DNA from: a virus
IMG/VR virus record: IMGVR_UViG_3300044712_000383
Span: 1-49,155 of that record
DNA: 49,155 bases
Strand: one strand, 5' to 3'
Shown: positions 1 through 5,937 of the stretch, piece by piece
Layout: every line of letters starts with the position of its first letter
Position numbering within the stretch: the stretch's first letter is position 1
Program-made: the position numbers and the translations under genes
Notes under the pieces: model-generated
Seen by the model: the letters and a program-made list of their open reading frames with translations, nothing else
Told to the model about the DNA's origin: nothing
The model's database searches: none

Positions 1-176
1 GGAGACTGGAGGAGTTACCTCTTGTGCATGATTACTGCGCAAATGAGGGCTACTATTGTGCTGAGATGGTTGTTTGACATCAACACTTGCTTAATTGCTT
101 CGATCTTCTGGCTGTCGGTGGCCTCGGTGCGCGGGATGGTTTCAATGTCAGTTCCTAGAGCGTTTCCCGTCACCAT
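1..176. repeat. Near-identical direct repeat, copy 1
   Basis: The first 127 bases are identical to 41852-41978, and similarity continues to about position 190. The repeat covers the small leftward membrane-protein gene and its ribosome site. Between about positions 128 and 155 the two copies diverge sharply, then match again. The first base of the window is exactly the first base after a run of nine C residues in the other copy. Confidence 0.9.
15..176 (-). CDS. 53-residue single-pass membrane protein (prophage B)
   Basis: The protein has a hydrophilic N-terminus and one C-terminal hydrophobic stretch (about residues 39-50, LSTIVALICAVIM) followed by basic HKR, so it is probably tail-anchored in the inner membrane. 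Start choice is clear: AGGAGG lies seven bases before the ATG, and a good sigma70 promoter sits just upstream. The copy in prophage A is the same length and identical except for residues 8-17. It is divergent from a lipoprotein gene and lies next to the integrase operon, in a position often used for lysogenic-conversion genes. I do not recognise the family. A role in superinfection exclusion is only an inference. Confidence 0.75.
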   Translation of the reverse strand: MVTGNALGTDIETIPRTEATDSQKIEAIKQVLMSNNHLSTIVALICAVIMHKR

Positions 177-204
177 CTTGTTACCTCCTGTTAATTTTTT
201 CGGG

Positions 205-234
205 ATTATAGTCTCAGTAAAATGCGTTTTGCAA
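205..234 (-). promoter_or_regulatory. Sigma70 promoter for the small membrane protein
   Basis: Reading leftward, a TTGCAA -35 element (229-234) is followed after 18 bases by a perfect TATAAT -10 element (205-210). Transcription would begin near 198, giving a short leader with AGGAGG. The equivalent promoter is conserved at 42057-42085. Confidence 0.7.
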
Positions 235-268
235 GCATTCTAATGAAGTCGAAAACAAAGGAGAGAGT

Positions 269-712
269 ATGAAAAAATTACTGGTTGTTTTGGCGCTGCT
301 GGTTGCTGGTTGTGGAAGTGGTGGTGGTGGAGATAACGGCGGCGGGGGAGGGACCACCTCAGACTCTATCAAGGGTACGTGGGTAGAGAAGGCCCCCGGA
401 GATGTTGAGGGGACGATAACTTTTAACGGCGGGGTGGTGACTCGTGAAGACCGAAGCGGCACGTACAAGCTGGACGGCTCCGCGCTCACTTACACCCTTA
501 TTGATTGGAGTTCAGGCCCGGCACAGCCTATTTTTACGACAGTCCAAGAGCAGTACGACTGGTTGAAGGCGCACCCCCTCGGGACCGGCCTCCTTGGTTA
601 TACGAATGTTGTCAAAATCAAGTTCGATTCCACGGGCAATATCATGACATGGGAAGCCACGGAAGGAACGTGGACGCCGCAAAAGTTTCCAACCACATTC
701 AATAAAAAATGA
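269..712 (+). CDS. Small lipoprotein (prophage B)
   Basis: A 147-residue protein with a lipoprotein signal peptide: MKK, hydrophobic core, and lipobox LVAGC with the lipidated cysteine at about residue 15. A glycine-rich linker follows. The mature domain (about residues 35-147) looks like a small beta-rich fold but I do not recognise it. AAGGAG lies before the ATG. The stop overlaps the start of the next gene (ATGA), so the lipoprotein, the 185-residue gene and the integrase are probably translated together. The equivalent gene in prophage A (42126-42614) is also a lipoprotein, but its sequence is unrelated. Confidence 0.75.
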   Translation: MKKLLVVLALLVAGCGSGGGGDNGGGGGTTSDSIKGTWVEKAPGDVEGTITFNGGVVTREDRSGTYKLDGSALTYTLIDWSSGPAQPIFTTVQEQYDWLKAHPLGTGLLGYTNVVKIKFDSTGNIMTWEATEGTWTPQKFPTTFNKK

Positions 713-1266
713 CCCTCCCATCCCTCCGCACTCCCGCCCCCTGCAATCTCCCGGTGGAGTTGCTCCCGGATCTCCTGCTGGCGATCTCCTTCATGGACGG
801 TCGCGGGGCATACCACCGGCAAGCGGCTGACCTCGCCCGGCACGCCCCCTATCACGTTCTGCAGAACGGGATGCACGTCTGCGCCTTCGGGAAGGATATC
901 GAGGGCGCTACGCGGGCGCTGGCCATCCTGGACTACATCGGACAGACGCGGGGATGTCATTGCTACACCGGAAGCCCGATGCTGTGGGGCACGGGCAGGG
1001 TGGCCGGAGTGCTGCGCTGCTACGCTTCCGCGCTGAATTGCGATCAGCGGGATGCCTGGTGCTATGTGATCGAGGGTGGGGCGCTTGAGTTCCTGGCGGG
1101 GTGGCCCATCCGAGAGCTGCCGTGCCGCCGACTGGCCGGGTACTATTACGGGCATCAGGCGAAATGGAAAGATGTTCAGTCGGAACTACAGGCCGCGGCC
1201 ATTGATGCCGGGGTGGAATGGTGTCCGTTCTGGCGGGACAGGTTGCACGGGCTGGTGAAGGTATGA
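709..1266 (+). CDS. Conserved hypothetical protein linked to integrase
   Basis: A 185-residue cytosolic protein, rich in Cys, Trp and Tyr in its middle (for example GCHCYTG and CYASALNCDQRDAWCYV). I do not recognise a fold or catalytic motif. It is joined by 4-base stop/start overlaps to the lipoprotein before it and the integrase after it, an arrangement repeated in prophage A. The N-terminal 55 residues differ moderately between the two copies, while the segment encoded from about 880 onward is almost identical at the DNA level. Conserved coupling to the integrase suggests a job in integration or excision, but this is inference only. Confidence 0.7.
   Translation: MTLPSLRTPAPCNLPVELLPDLLLAISFMDGRGAYHRQAADLARHAPYHVLQNGMHVCAFGKDIEGATRALAILDYIGQTRGCHCYTGSPMLWGTGRVAGVLRCYASALNCDQRDAWCYVIEGGALEFLAGWPIRELPCRRLAGYYYGHQAKWKDVQSELQAAAIDAGVEWCPFWRDRLHGLVKV
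882..1260. repeat. Near-identical segment shared with prophage A, copy 1
   Basis: Bases from about 882 to 1075 match 42774-42967 essentially without change, and the rest to 1260 is roughly 94% identical by eye. Flanking sequence (first third of the gene and the whole integrase gene) is clearly more divergent. The pattern looks like recent recombination or gene conversion between tandem prophages. Confidence 0.75.
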
Positions 1267-2315
1267 GCATCAGGAGACACCCAACAAAAGGCGCTGGCTG
1301 GTGGCAGATTGACATAGGATACGGCAAGGACCGGAAGCGCCGATCCTTCCAGGGCACCAGAGAGGAGGCCCAGGAGATGCAGCAGGAGGCGAGGAAACAC
1401 CTGCGCCCTTCCTCCGCACTCTCCACGAATCCCCGGCTCCACGAGATTACCGCCGACTACCTCGCGGCATACAAAAATGATCACCTCCCCGCCGGCCACG
1501 ACCGCTGCTCGCGGAGCTTGGAGCACGTCCAGCGGATCCTCGGCAAGTACTGCCTGACCTCCATCACGCACCACCTGGTAGATACTTACAAGGAGAAGCG
1601 TCTGGAGGAGGGAGTCCGACCCGTCACCATCAACAAAGAGCTGTGCGCCCTGTCCACTCTGCTGAAGTGGGCAGTAGAGATGAACCTCATTGACGAGGCG
1701 CTGAAAATCAAGAAGTTCCCCAAGAAGATGACCACCGCCCCGTTGCCGGTCGTGCCGTCAGTAGGCGATGTAATCAAGATTCTGAACGAGGCGCACCCCC
1801 GGCGCAGATTGCCCCTTCAGCTGATGGCGTTCTGCGGGCTGAGAATGAGCGAGGCGCTGCGGCTCACGAAAGAGGACGTTTTGATATCCCGGCAAGCGGT
1901 AATCGTGAGAGGCAAGGGGAATAAGCAGCGGATTGTCCCGGTGCCGGTAGCGGAAGTATGGGAAGCGGTCATTGCTCGCACTGAGGCGGTCAAGGAGGGG
2001 TTTTTGTTTGTGAGTGCGGTAACGGGCAGGCCATACCACGATCTACGCGGCACGCTCAAAGAGGCGGCGAAGCGTGCAGGATTTGACGCGAGGATATACC
2101 ACCATCTGCTTCGGCACTGGTTCGGGACGGTCGGGCATGAACTGGGAATTTCGCTGCGGTCGCTGCAAGGGCTCATGGGGCACTCAACGAGCCAGGTGAC
2201 GGAGATTTACACGCATCTGAGCGGGCAACATCTGTCAAATGAGATGGATAGGTGGAAAAAATTGACAGGTGATGTCAATGAAAAGAACCGTAAAGCCAAG
2301 CCTAAAGCGGATTGA
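1263..2315 (+). CDS. int: Tyrosine recombinase integrase (prophage B)
   Basis: A 350-residue phage integrase. Visible catalytic set: Arg194 (GLRMSEAL), the beta-hairpin lysine in RGKGNKQR (about 218), His281 and Arg284 (HLLRH), His307 (MGHST) and the nucleophile Tyr316. Residues 1-55 form a small arm-binding-type N-terminal domain, and about 55-150 the SAM-like core-binding domain. The start at 1263 overlaps the preceding stop (ATGA); a longer open frame from 1218 would overlap the upstream gene by 48 bases and is less likely. The gene reads directly towards its att core. It is clearly related to, but distinct from, the integrase of prophage A. Confidence 0.92.
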   Translation: MSIRRHPTKGAGWWQIDIGYGKDRKRRSFQGTREEAQEMQQEARKHLRPSSALSTNPRLHEITADYLAAYKNDHLPAGHDRCSRSLEHVQRILGKYCLTSITHHLVDTYKEKRLEEGVRPVTINKELCALSTLLKWAVEMNLIDEALKIKKFPKKMTTAPLPVVPSVGDVIKILNEAHPRRRLPLQLMAFCGLRMSEALRLTKEDVLISRQAVIVRGKGNKQRIVPVPVAEVWEAVIARTEAVKEGFLFVSAVTGRPYHDLRGTLKEAAKRAGFDARIYHHLLRHWFGTVGHELGISLRSLQGLMGHSTSQVTEIYTHLSGQHLSNEMDRWKKLTGDVNEKNRKAKPKAD

Positions 2316-2328
2316 CAGCACAGATTCG

Positions 2329-2341
2329 GGACTCAAAATCC
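2329..2341 (+). other. Attachment core at the B/A junction
   Basis: The 13 bases ggactcaaaatcc recur exactly at 44221-44233, also just after an integrase gene. Here the match to a tRNA-Leu(CAA) anticodon arm extends to 15 bases (gggactcaaaatccc, 2328-2342). The flanks are not tRNA halves, so this is an attP-like junction and not a host-flanking attL or attR. The exact crossover point cannot be seen. Confidence 0.7.
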
Positions 2342-2391
2342 CAAGGAGTGAGCGGAAAGCTATAATGATAACGATATGTTAGGGCAGGGTG

Positions 2392-2421
2392 GTGACATGC
2401 CGTTGACATATCAATTGACAT
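2392..2421 (+). promoter_or_regulatory. Integrase arm-type sites, attP P-prime side
   Basis: Three direct repeats gtgacat, ttgacat and ttgacat start at 2392, 2403 and 2415, that is, 11 and 12 bases apart. The same three, with the same spacing, lie at 44284, 44295 and 44307. On the other side of the core, related TTGACA or inverted copies occur at 2232-2238, 2262-2268, 2272-2278 and 2312-2318. Helical spacing around a core is typical of integrase or excisionase arm sites. Confidence 0.6.
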
Positions 2422-2444
2422 ATGGAGGTGAAATCGTTTAATAT
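2415..2444 (+). promoter_or_regulatory. Possible promoter of phage tRNA-Leu
   Basis: The third arm-type repeat supplies TTGACA (2415-2420), and TAATAT (2439-2444) follows after 18 bases. Transcription would start about seven bases before the tRNA. If real, integrase binding could affect tRNA expression. The matching arrangement is not evident at the second tRNA. Confidence 0.4.
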
Positions 2445-2457
2445 TAGGTAAATCTCA

Positions 2458-2542
2458 GCCGGTGTGGTGAAATTGGTAGACGCACAGGATTCAAAATCCT
2501 GCGGGGCGACCCGTGTCCGTTCGACCCGGACCACCGGCACCA
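2458..2542 (+). tRNA. tRNA-Leu (CAA), phage-borne, prophage A
   Basis: This is a complete class II tRNA of 85 bases including the encoded CCA. The acceptor stem GCCGGTG/CACCGGC pairs perfectly; the anticodon arm CAGGA-TTCAAAA-TCCTG gives anticodon CAA (codon UUG). A long variable arm follows, and the T arm is GTCCG-TTCGACC-CGGAC. It lies inside the phage boundaries, beside the attP-like site. Its anticodon arm differs by one base from the att core. Confidence 0.93.
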
Positions 2543-2552
2543 TACAAGAGAA

Positions 2553-2577
2553 GGGCCTCGTTTCTGAGGCCCTTTTT
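2553..2577 (+). terminator. Intrinsic terminator after tRNA-Leu
   Basis: A 7-bp stem gggcctc/gaggccc (2553-2559 and 2566-2572) with a 6-base loop is followed by five T residues. It ends rightward transcription from the integrase and tRNA. The opposite strand has only a weak T run, so it may also slow leftward late transcription. Confidence 0.8.
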
Positions 2578-2976
2578 CTATACATGCGCCCATGACTGCC
2601 GGTCCCGGATACGCATCACGGTGACGTGAGACAACCCGTATTCTCGCCCGAGCTTCCTGACGCTCGCCCCCGACTCACACCTTGCCCTGATATCGATAAC
2701 GTTTTGTTCTGTGAGTTTGTGATTTGAGACATCCACGCCCCTTCTAGGGTTGTGGCGACGGCATCTATTTATTACCCTTACGCATCCATGCAAGATGTTG
2801 TGTTCTCTGAAAGTCATCAGTTTTAAATTTTCAATCCGGTTGTCGGATTTGTCGCCATTTATGTGATGCACTACTTCAAGCCGGGATAGCCGCCTTCCGA
2901 TGTGCTGCTCCATTATATATCTGTGAGCGTCAACCTTTCTACCTTTCACGCTTATTTTGTGGTATTTGTTCTGCAT
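2578..2976 (-). CDS. HNH endonuclease with C-terminal HTH
   Basis: A 132-residue protein. The HNH core is visible: VVHHINGDKSDNRIENL with His37-His38 and Asn50, then a second histidine cluster near 59-63. Residues about 88-128 resemble a resolvase-type helix-turn-helix (KLTEQNV...SVRKLGREYGLSHVTVMRI), as in free-standing phage homing nucleases. GGAGAA precedes the chosen ATG; an upstream TTG in the same frame is weaker. It is the last gene of the leftward late operon and lies next to the att end. It could be a mobile homing gene; a packaging role is less likely because the terminase genes are 25 kb away. Confidence 0.8.
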   Translation of the reverse strand: MQNKYHKISVKGRKVDAHRYIMEQHIGRRLSRLEVVHHINGDKSDNRIENLKLMTFREHNILHGCVRVINRCRRHNPRRGVDVSNHKLTEQNVIDIRARCESGASVRKLGREYGLSHVTVMRIRDRQSWAHV

Positions 2977-2993
2977 TTTTTCTCCGATAGAAA

Positions 2994-3089
2994 TCAATAA
3001 TCATGCGACAGCGCCCGATAAATCACCCACCCACAACCGCCCAGCAGCAAGGTGATCAATATCAGCACAGTGACAGCGAGCCGCTTCAC
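2994..3089 (-). CDS. 31-residue lipoprotein-like lysis-region peptide
   Basis: A very small frame starting GTG, overlapping the holin stop as GTGA. It encodes MKR, a hydrophobic stretch and a lipobox-like LLGGC around residue 19, followed by a short tail. Size, position behind the holin and possible lipidation are reminiscent of Rz1-type outer spanins, but no inner-spanin partner is visible. It could also be a membrane anchor only. Confidence 0.45.
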   Translation of the reverse strand: MKRLAVTVLILITLLLGGCGWVIYRALSHDY

Positions 3090-3364
3090 TTCTCATTCAG
3101 CTTCGCCACAGCCGCCTCAATCGCACTATTAATCATCAACGCCGTTGCCTCGATACCCTTCAATTTCAAATCGTTGACGATAATCTTGTACGCCGCATCC
3201 CGCTTTTCCGCGCCGGTAGCCCCTGCCATGTTCTGTGCCGTCGCCGCGACTGCCTGAGTTGATGCCGCGACGAGTGCGGGGCCGATACTCGTCAGGAAGA
3301 TCCGCACGAAGGGTAAAAGGAATGTTCCGATACTACTTGCTGCCAGTTTGATCCACGTCCACAT
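3086..3364 (-). CDS. Putative holin, LL-H (superfamily 6) type
   Basis: A 92-residue protein. Residues about 5-35 form a hydrophobic membrane segment (WIKLAASSIGTFLLPFVRIFLTSIG). The C-terminal half, with EKRDAAYKIIVNDLKLKGIEATALMINSAIEAAVAKLN, matches my memory of the Holin_LLH pattern, in which a short helix pair ends in AIEAAV.LN. It would form membrane lesions releasing the GH24 endolysin encoded just upstream. The ribosome site AAAAGGAG precedes ATG. Confidence 0.65.
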   Translation of the reverse strand: MWTWIKLAASSIGTFLLPFVRIFLTSIGPALVAASTQAVAATAQNMAGATGAEKRDAAYKIIVNDLKLKGIEATALMINSAIEAAVAKLNEK

Positions 3365-3449
3365 TTTTGACTCCTTTTCTGAATAGCCGCTTCCATAGCC
3401 GGATGATGATGAACTCCGGGTCGCATTTGAATGACTTAGTGAATATCAC
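3333..3449 (-). CDS. Possible 38-residue coupled peptide
   Basis: A short GTG-started frame that overlaps the stop of the preceding membrane protein as GTGA and runs 32 bases into the holin gene. It encodes a basic, aromatic peptide (for example FIIIRLWKRLFRKG). It fills an otherwise empty gap in an operon where genes usually touch, but the overlap with the holin and lack of a clear ribosome site keep this uncertain. Confidence 0.3.
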   Translation of the reverse strand: MIFTKSFKCDPEFIIIRLWKRLFRKGVKNVDVDQTGSK

Positions 3450-3733
3450 AGGAATTGCCCCGGTACCCGCGCCCTTGCCACTGCCCGTTCATCGTCAGTC
3501 CCGATATGCTCCGGGTATGGAGTAGTCGGGACAGGCTCCGGCATAGGCTCTTTCTTCTCCCCGAAGGTATCGGGCAGGAACGCCGCGAGGACACCGTACA
3601 GAGCAATGCAAGCCGCAACGATTGCATCCCCTTTGCTTGGTTCGATGCTCACGCCGAAAATTCCCAGCAGCACGATAATCCCTCGATAGGTCGACGCTTC
3701 CTTCAATCTGTTCTTGAAAAACTTGGCTATCAT
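3446..3733 (-). CDS. Small two-helix membrane protein, holin-like
   Basis: A 95-residue protein with two predicted membrane segments (about residues 17-30, GIIVLLGIFGVSI, and 36-53, AIVAACIALYGVLAAFLPD) and a proline-rich charged tail. This is a common layout for a second phage holin or antiholin. It lies between the lysozyme and the LL-H-type holin. AAAGGAG precedes the ATG. The exact family is not certain. Confidence 0.6.
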   Translation of the reverse strand: MIAKFFKNRLKEASTYRGIIVLLGIFGVSIEPSKGDAIVAACIALYGVLAAFLPDTFGEKKEPMPEPVPTTPYPEHIGTDDERAVARARVPGQFL

Positions 3734-3818
3734 GTCCGTAACTCCTTTGTTTACGCGGGTTCAGCTATCCGGCATCCATATTTCGTTTCTGAGCGCGTTT
3801 TCCGGGTCGGTCCTTATG

Positions 3819-3947
3819 TTACCCTTGCCTACCAAGTATCTGTAACGTCCACATTGCCCATGTCAGAGCAAGACACCGCTCGTCAGCGTTGAAACACACC
3901 TTTGGAATCCATCTGAAAGATACCCTGTGGTGGAGATATGCCGTCAT
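3819..3947 (-). CDS. Possible 42-residue protein downstream of lysozyme
   Basis: The ATG overlaps the lysozyme stop as ATGA, giving translational coupling. It encodes a Trp/Cys-containing peptide (for example RWIPKVCFNADERCLALTW) that I do not recognise. The 85 bases after its stop and before the next gene hold only that gene's ribosome site. Confidence 0.4.
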   Translation of the reverse strand: MTAYLHHRVSFRWIPKVCFNADERCLALTWAMWTLQILGRQG

Positions 3948-4393
3948 AATTTACCTCTCCACAGCAGGATCTCCTTCTCTCGCCGATTCGCTAACCCCTG
4001 GCACCGCTTCCCGTCAGCCTTTACCCATTTTCGCAACTCCCCCGGTACGTCGATGTAGTTCCCGGCGTTCAGTTTCTTCAGCAACGTTGACTCTTTGAAT
4101 GCCCCGACACCGACATTGAACACGAAACAGACGAGGGCATCAAATTCGTGTTCGAACAGGTTCAGTTTGACGTATCTGCTCACCGCATCCTCTGCCGGGA
4201 CAACATCAGCCGCAAGCAGGTCGAGGGCTTCCTGCTCCGTGATGCCGTCATCGAACTTCCCGCTGATCAGTTCTTCGGGTGTGAGGAGATGCCCAAAACC
4301 GATGGTCAGTTTTCCGCCAGCATCCCGGTACGTTTGGAGTCTGCACTCTTCTAACTTTTTCAGAAATTGCAAGCCACTATCTGATAGTTTCAT
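3944..4393 (-). CDS. Endolysin, GH24 T4-type lysozyme
   Basis: A 149-residue muramidase that cleaves the glycan strand of peptidoglycan. The catalytic triad has the T4 spacing: Glu15, Asp24 and Thr30 in KLEECRLQTYRDAGGKLTIGFGH. No signal peptide or anchor segment is present, so release depends on the nearby holins. Prophage C carries a different endolysin (GH19-like), so the lysis enzyme has been exchanged between these related phages. Confidence 0.92.
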   Translation of the reverse strand: MKLSDSGLQFLKKLEECRLQTYRDAGGKLTIGFGHLLTPEELISGKFDDGITEQEALDLLAADVVPAEDAVSRYVKLNLFEHEFDALVCFVFNVGVGAFKESTLLKKLNAGNYIDVPGELRKWVKADGKRCQGLANRREKEILLWRGKL

Positions 4394-4530
4394 AATCCAA
4401 ACGTCCCCGCTTCCAGCACTGTTGAATTTCCAAACATCTCCGGGCCGGGACCATCAACGGGAATCAGGCAATCGTTGCAGTCCTCAACTATCGGTTCCCC
4501 GTTCTTCTCGCACCTCAGTCGGTTGCACAT
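4390..4530 (-). CDS. 46-residue cysteine-containing small protein
   Basis: AAAGGAG lies eight bases before the ATG, and the stop overlaps the lysozyme start (ATGA). Four cysteines (CNRLRC and CNDC) suggest metal binding. The first 47 bases overlap the end of the coiled-coil gene before it in a different frame, which is more than usual here. Function unknown. Confidence 0.5.
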   Translation of the reverse strand: MCNRLRCEKNGEPIVEDCNDCLIPVDGPGPEMFGNSTVLEAGTFGL

Positions 4531-4726
4531 TCGTTTGACTCCTTTCGACTATACGCAGATCCGGCGGCGGAAGTTTTACGAAACCACCGTCCCTGATACG
4601 TTCGGTGTAATCGAGATACCAGAAGAAGATTTCATCCCGCTTGGCCTTCACCTCTTCCAGTTCCGCGAGGATTTCCCGCTTTTCCGCTTCCAGTTCCTTT
4701 ACTTTCCGGGCCAGATACAGGGGCAT
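4484..4726 (-). CDS. Small coiled-coil protein
   Basis: An 80-residue protein. Residues about 5-35 are strongly coiled-coil (LARKVKELEAEKREILAELEEVKAKRDEI), followed by an aromatic patch and a polar tail. It lies between tail-tip and lysis genes. Function is not recognisable; it could be a minor tail or lysis accessory protein. Confidence 0.6.
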   Translation of the reverse strand: MPLYLARKVKELEAEKREILAELEEVKAKRDEIFFWYLDYTERIRDGGFVKLPPPDLRIVERSQTNVQPTEVREERGTDS

Positions 4727-4750
4727 GGCTACCCTCCGGGCATCGGTGGC

Positions 4751-4939
4751 CTATGCAATTCGTTTTCGGCGTGCCGGGCCGGATGCCTTCGCCCCGGACG
4801 GCGCACTCTTGGTCTGTCGCTTTGCTGTTTGGGCATCTTCCCATTTTCGTTGCGTCTCCCTCGGGCACCGCGACTGAGCAAACAATCGCGGGCAGGTTCG
4901 CGGGTCAACGTGGCAAACCTCGCGCATTTCGCACTGCAT
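4751..4939 (-). CDS. Small basic protein of unknown function
   Basis: A 62-residue, Arg/Lys-rich protein whose ATG overlaps the preceding stop (TAATG). The N-terminal half has four cysteines (CEMREVCHVDPRTC...C), the rest is basic and probably disordered. Competing open frames on both strands in this stretch lack ribosome sites or operon fit. Confidence 0.5.
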   Translation of the reverse strand: MQCEMREVCHVDPRTCPRLFAQSRCPRETQRKWEDAQTAKRQTKSAPSGAKASGPARRKRIA

Positions 4940-5727
4940 TACAGCACCTCCTTGACCTCATACGCCACAGTGTGCCGGTCATACGCCGGATGTTCGATGG
5001 CCGATAATTGCCGCAGTGTCGCCAGCCAGGAGCGCCGCATCAGCGTTCGTCCGGTGTCGGTCGCCTCGTACACGAACAGGAATTCACCGTCAATGCCGAG
5101 ATCCATCTGCATGTCGAGGGTTGCCATAGCTTCAGCAAGCAACAGGCTGTCGAGAGTGAATCGGCTGGTTCTGCGCGGCTCACGGCGGTCGAAATAGTCT
5201 ACTCCTCCCAGGCTGCGTTCAACCGTCGTGTCGGTAGACGGCGCGATGTTGGAGCCGTAGGACATGCCTATCGTCGGCACCCATGCCGGGGCGATGACGC
5301 AGCGGGAAAGTTCCACATATCCGGAAGGGTTCGACGTGTCAGATATCTCAATTCGCCAGTACCGGGCTGTTGTGTCGGCTGTCAGGATAACGGTGTAGAC
5401 CTTCTGATATGCTGTCAATGCCGCCGGTACAGTTACCCACGACCCGGAATAAACAGGGGCGCTCATGTCGCTGTTATTGCTGCCCGTGACCCGCACTTGC
5501 GCGGAGTCGGACAGGTTGTGCTTGTAGAGGGAGATGGTGCGGATTGCGATTGCCGAGCCGAGATCCGCTTTGAATTTCGTACTGGCTTCAGCATCGTCGC
5601 TTGACCGTGCCACGGTCGCCAGTTGCCGATCTTTCAGATTATTCAGGGGCAATCCAGCCAGCCACGAACCTTCCGAAAGTGTGGCGGCGACGGTCTTGTC
5701 GGGATATGCCAGCATCATGTTTGCCAT
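4939..5727 (-). CDS. Tail-tip structural protein, discoidin-like
   Basis: A 262-residue protein. Residues about 35-130 look like a beta-sandwich of discoidin type (SLYKHNLSDSAQVRVTGS... TARYWRIEISD), suggesting carbohydrate or surface contact. The C-terminus ends in a pattern (EHPAYDRHTVAYEVKEVL) resembling the end of the prophage C protein at 48304-49155 (KHPAHGRFETDVTMEEI). The two share length and architecture but little sequence. Its start overlaps the stop of the preceding small gene (TGATG). Confidence 0.6.
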   Translation of the reverse strand: MANMMLAYPDKTVAATLSEGSWLAGLPLNNLKDRQLATVARSSDDAEASTKFKADLGSAIAIRTISLYKHNLSDSAQVRVTGSNNSDMSAPVYSGSWVTVPAALTAYQKVYTVILTADTTARYWRIEISDTSNPSGYVELSRCVIAPAWVPTIGMSYGSNIAPSTDTTVERSLGGVDYFDRREPRRTSRFTLDSLLLAEAMATLDMQMDLGIDGEFLFVYEATDTGRTLMRRSWLATLRQLSAIEHPAYDRHTVAYEVKEVL

Positions 5728-5936
5728 CAGAAGTCCCCCGCGCTGTATTTATCGAGAATCCGCTTCATCTCTGTGTATTGCGTGCGTAGATTGGCCGGGA
5801 TGTCGCTGACAACAATCAGCCCCTTTTGCAGCAGCAGTTTTGTGATTTCCACCGCGAGGGAGCCGACGAACCACAGCAGGTTTCTCCGCACCCATTCAAC
5901 TTCGCGTATTTTCACATCGGGATCGAGTTCTGCCAT
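5727..5936 (-). CDS. Small tail-region protein
   Basis: A 69-residue protein with an amphipathic or membrane-like segment (NLLWFVGSLAVEITKLLL). The chosen ATG has GGGGGTAAC just before it and follows the previous stop by one base. The longer open frame upstream would overlap the large tail gene and is rejected. Function unknown. Confidence 0.6.
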   Translation of the reverse strand: MAELDPDVKIREVEWVRRNLLWFVGSLAVEITKLLLQKGLIVVSDIPANLRTQYTEMKRILDKYSAGDF

Positions 5937-5937
5937 G

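Larger units (their letters stand above)
1..2341. mobile_element. Prophage B, right end only (partial)
   Basis: This is the integration end of a prophage whose body lies outside the window. It holds the small membrane protein, lipoprotein, conserved 185-residue gene, integrase and att core, in the same order and orientation as positions 41852-44233 of prophage A. The two modules match at the ends of several genes but differ elsewhere, so B and A are related and not copies. Assignment to a phage left of A follows from the integrase lying left of its att core. Confidence 0.7.

Noticed and set aside
598-1155. 185-residue minus-strand frame (and its copy at 42580-43047)
   Set aside because: Antisense shadow of the conserved integrase-linked gene; the duplication of the DNA duplicates the shadow too.
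2458-2542. att core inside the phage tRNA itself
   Set aside because: The anticodon arm differs from the exact 13-bp repeat by one base in A and more in C, whereas the copies after each integrase are identical and surrounded by arm sites.
4475-5197. 240-residue plus-strand frame over the lysis/tail-tip junction
   Set aside because: It crosses several leftward genes with good ribosome sites and overlaps; composition is low-complexity and unlike a real protein.
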